Shown here in pieces: positions 61,503 to 64,000 of a DNA stretch of 64,000 nucleotides. Source of the stretch: Sporomusa ovata DSM 2662 (lineage in GTDB: Bacteria; Bacillota; Negativicutes; Sporomusales; Sporomusaceae); NCBI RefSeq assembly GCF_000445445.1, contig NZ_ASXP01000003.1, positions 930,001 to 994,000 on the forward strand. The letters run 5' to 3'. Positions within the stretch are counted from its first letter, which is position 1; each line of letters starts with the position of its first letter. The notes under the pieces were generated by a model. That model made no database searches and had not been told where the DNA came from. It saw only the letters and a program-made list of their open reading frames with translations. The translations under genes and the position numbers were made by a program.

Positions 61503-63566
61503 TTATATTTTAAAATGTCTGACTGTAGCAAGCATTTCTTCGGCCAGATGAGTAAGCGCCTGACTTGCGCTTGCGATTTCTTCCATGGAAGCAAGTTGTT
61601 CCTCCGTAGCTGCTGAAACGCTCTGCGCTTCGCCCGTCGCATTTTTGCTGAGATCGTCAATTTTTTTGACCGAACCTACAATTTGCTGGCTGCCAGTTGC
61701 CATTTCACTGATAGCTACTGAGATTTCTTTAACCTGGCTCGAAACCTGAGTCACTAAATCTGTGATTTCCCTGAAAGCCAGCCCTGCATCATTGACAGCT
61801 TCAGTTCCTTTTTTAACTTCCCTAGTCCCATCGGTCATAGCTACAACAGCTTTTTCAGTATCTACCTGAATTTCCGCAATCAACGCCTCGATCTTCTTTG
61901 CTGCTTCCCGGGATTGTTCCGCTAACTTTCGCACTTCCTCAGCTACCACTGCAAAACCTTTGCCCTGCTCACCCGCTCGGGCCGCCTCGATTGCAGCATT
62001 GAGTGCTAAAAGATTGGTTTGCCCAGCAATACCGGAGATCGTATCTACAATCTGGCCAATTTCCTTGGACCGTTCTCCCAATTTTACTACAACCTGAGCT
62101 GAAGTATTAACTGTTTCTTCAATCTGGATCATCTGACGTACCGCTTTACCGGCAGTCTCACTCCCATCCTGAGCTCTGTCAGTTGCCTGTATAGACTGAG
62201 ATGTGACCTTTTCTGCAGTAATAGCCATTTTCTGGACACCGGACGACATGTTCTCTACCACTATAGCAGCTTCGTTAGCGGCAGCTCTTTCATCTTCTAT
62301 TCCTGCTGCGACTTTGGTAATCGATGCTGCAACATAACTGGCCGCTTCAGCAGATTGCGCAGAGCTTGCAGAAAGTTCTTGCGCCGAAGCTGCTAGTTGA
62401 TCTGCTGAATGAGCAGTGCTTTGAATCATTTTTCTAAGGTTTACAATCATCTGCTCAATACTATTTTCCAAAAGGCCGATTTCACCTTTTGATCTTGTCG
62501 GCTCAATATTAACAGATAAATCACCATTTGCAATACGTTGAGCCACATTCGATATTGTAACAATGGGTTTTGAAATCTTCCCGGAGCCAATATAAGTCAG
62601 AATACAGGCAATCAGTAAAGTTACTAGACAAACACTGAGAATGATCCATCTAATGTAACTCGACGTTTTATAAAGTTCCTTTGTTGTAATGAAAGATGCG
62701 AGAATCAGGTCTGACTCCGCACTCTTCCGAGATATAACAAAATACTCTGTTCCATTAATAGTCAACTCAGTCTGAACTTGTTGTTTACTGTCCAACATTT
62801 TTTCAAGCCCTGAAAGGCCAATATCTTTGACGTATTTGCCATTATTTTTAGGATTGCTGGGATCAGCGATCACAAGGCCTGTCTTATGTATGATCATACA
62901 GTAACCTGTCTCACCAATCTTGATTTCATCTAATATAGAAGTTACTTTTTCAGAGGATGCATCAATTGCCATAACTCCGATTATTCTACCATCAGAGGCT
63001 TTAATCGGAAATGAGTTACTCACTATCATGTTCCCGTTTGTAGAGTCTATGTAAGGGTCTGTTCTGGAAATCTTATCGCTCGCTTTGAGAGCTGAGGTAT
63101 ACCAGGGCCTTTTCCGGGGGTCATACTTAGCCGAATTACTGGTTTCTGGCCATTGGATGTATCCTCCGGATTCAGTCCCCATATATACATATAAAATTCC
63201 CGGATGCGATTTTGCATAATTATCGAATATACCAAAAATCTCCTGTTCGATCCCGCCATTTTTTGAGGGTGTCATGAGTTTCTTTTCATCTATATTCTCT
63301 AGATATTTCGTGATAGTTTCATCTGCTCTTACTATCAACGGATTAGAAGCAAACATTTTTATATCATTATCAATAGCACCCTGAAAAATATTAGCTGCAT
63401 CTTCAATCGTAGCAAGTTGCTCGACCGAAGCATTTACATAGTTCTTCATAAGCGCACTTTGGCTCATATTATCTGCGATTATGCCTATCGGTATGGCGGT
63501 AAACAGAATTAGCGTAACAGATAAGCTAATAAGCCTAAAGCGTATTCCCTCAAAACGTTTATTCAT
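61503..63566 (-). CDS. methyl-accepting chemotaxis protein (dCache sensor)
   Basis: 687 residues from the ATG at 63566 (MNKRFEGIRF), after AGGGGAGG; a longer frame to 63644 lacks a ribosome site. First membrane helix at about 10-35, dCache domain (WPETSNSAKYDPRKRPWY, DPYIDSTNGNMIVS, GRIIGVMAIDAS), second helix, HAMP, and a signalling domain with the tip ISGIAGQTNLLALNAAIEAARAGEQGKGF. Downstream neighbour of the amine regulator; the ligand may be an amine, a guess. Confidence 0.9.
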   Translation of the reverse strand: MNKRFEGIRFRLISLSVTLILFTAIPIGIIADNMSQSALMKNYVNASVEQLATIEDAANIFQGAIDNDIKMFASNPLIVRADETITKYLENIDEKKLMTPSKNGGIEQEIFGIFDNYAKSHPGILYVYMGTESGGYIQWPETSNSAKYDPRKRPWYTSALKASDKISRTDPYIDSTNGNMIVSNSFPIKASDGRIIGVMAIDASSEKVTSILDEIKIGETGYCMIIHKTGLVIADPSNPKNNGKYVKDIGLSGLEKMLDSKQQVQTELTINGTEYFVISRKSAESDLILASFITTKELYKTSSYIRWIILSVCLVTLLIACILTYIGSGKISKPIVTISNVAQRIANGDLSVNIEPTRSKGEIGLLENSIEQMIVNLRKMIQSTAHSADQLAASAQELSASSAQSAEAASYVAASITKVAAGIEDERAAANEAAIVVENMSSGVQKMAITAEKVTSQSIQATDRAQDGSETAGKAVRQMIQIEETVNTSAQVVVKLGERSKEIGQIVDTISGIAGQTNLLALNAAIEAARAGEQGKGFAVVAEEVRKLAEQSREAAKKIEALIAEIQVDTEKAVVAMTDGTREVKKGTEAVNDAGLAFREITDLVTQVSSQVKEISVAISEMATGSQQIVGSVKKIDDLSKNATGEAQSVSAATEEQLASMEEIASASQALTHLAEEMLATVRHFKI

Positions 63567-64000
63567 TAACTTGCCTCCCCTCTCATCGTCTTTGCTGTGG
63601 ACCAGTACCTGAAACAGTGATAGAGCCTTTTTTAGCAGGACCAAAATCCAACGCTCCTATTCCTTATAACCGAGGATACGTTAAGTCAATTGGGAAGCTA
63701 TCCTCCTTTCCATTAAGCCTTCTTATTAACTCACTCTACTACACAAAATTCAATATAATAACTGGCATTTTCGACATTCTTTTACTTTTCTCCTTTGTAT
63801 TTGAACTTTGTGATAATAATATTTATGTTGATCCTAGAATCGTTTTCAAGCCTTTTGGCCATTGGCTGCCCAGACCCCGATCATAAGCACTATTTCTATC
63901 ATCGGTATGTGGCTTAACGTGAAAATCGCAATAATGATCGATCGTTAAGCGCGGGCATCCAGGATGCTTGCGCGTTTTTTTGAAGTCGTTTCGGCATGAA
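63567..64000. other. region upstream of MCP; plus-strand terminator
   Basis: No gene recognised. GCGCGGGCATCC (63949-63960) pairs with GGATGCTTGCGC (63962-63973), followed by seven T residues. GCTTAACG (63912-) can pair with CGTTAAGC (to 63950), sharing two bases with the terminator stem. It may be a leader attenuator for a plus-strand gene to the right of the window. Confidence 0.4.

Noticed and set aside
63617..63886. 89-residue plus-strand frame
   Set aside because: No ribosome site, overlaps the MCP upstream region, and no recognisable features.

Overview
The window looks like a chromosome segment of an anaerobic, spore-forming acetogen of the Sporomusa type (Negativicutes). This is inferred from content: spore-coat-like SPOCS (DUF3794) proteins, a trimeric [FeFe] hydrogenase, selenocysteine-dependent glycine/sarcosine/betaine reductase genes, BCCT betaine transporters, and non-pyrrolysine MttB-type methyltransferases with corrinoid partners. 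No rRNA is present to fix the species.

Layout. (1) 0-8.7 kb: glycan genes, with an FkbM methyltransferase, an unknown glycan enzyme and four glycosyltransferases, probably for a surface or spore-coat polysaccharide. (2) 9-15.1 kb: spore-surface block with two small Cys-rich paralogues that may have an Sm-like fold, six SPOCS proteins, and among them one with a long His/Asp/Cys repeat tail. (3) 15.5-25.5 kb: a GntR regulator, then on the minus strand lysR-hydC-hydB-hydA-MCP. A 2.35-kb group II intron sits in antisense orientation just upstream of the MCP ribosome binding site. (4) 25.7-39.9 kb: a minus-strand selenoprotein operon read as selC, grdA, BCCT transporter, selD, selB, trxB, trxA, grdA, grdC, grdD, selA, grdI, grdH. 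It holds selenocysteine synthesis and insertion together with a complete reductase. (5) 40.1-47.65 kb: a second, decayed copy of region 3-4. Intact grdD, grdC, grdA, trxA and trxB are flanked by short scars of an MCP, lysR, grdH, selB, selD, a BCCT gene and grdA, in the same order as the first copy. A further intact BCCT gene lies in it. (6) 47.65-59.3 kb: ybaK, then a sigma-54-type operon grdX, second component B pair (one subunit a selenoprotein), corrinoid protein, two MttB-family methyltransferases, and a hydantoinase/oxoprolinase-like protein. Upstream lie a MetH-activation-domain protein and a methyl-tetrahydrofolate:corrinoid methyltransferase with its own sigma-54 promoter. (7) 59.4-64 kb: the sigma-54 activator and a second MCP.

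How it works together (inference from families): methylated amines enter through BCCT carriers. They are either demethylated to methyl-corrinoid and methyl-THF, feeding the acetyl-CoA pathway, or reductively cleaved by components B, A (GrdA) and C (GrdC/GrdD) to acetyl phosphate. Thioredoxin and thioredoxin reductase supply electrons, and HydABC links the NAD(P)H, ferredoxin and H2 pools. Five genes carry an in-frame UGA read as selenocysteine: three grdA and two component B genes.

The most notable observations are the tandem duplication with ordered gene scars, the gene-converted trxA-trxB tract, the repeated structured RNA-like element between grdA and grdC, the intron between hydA and the MCP gene, the sigma-54 promoters with paired GTCT-N7-AGAC sites, and the metal-binding-like repeat coat protein.
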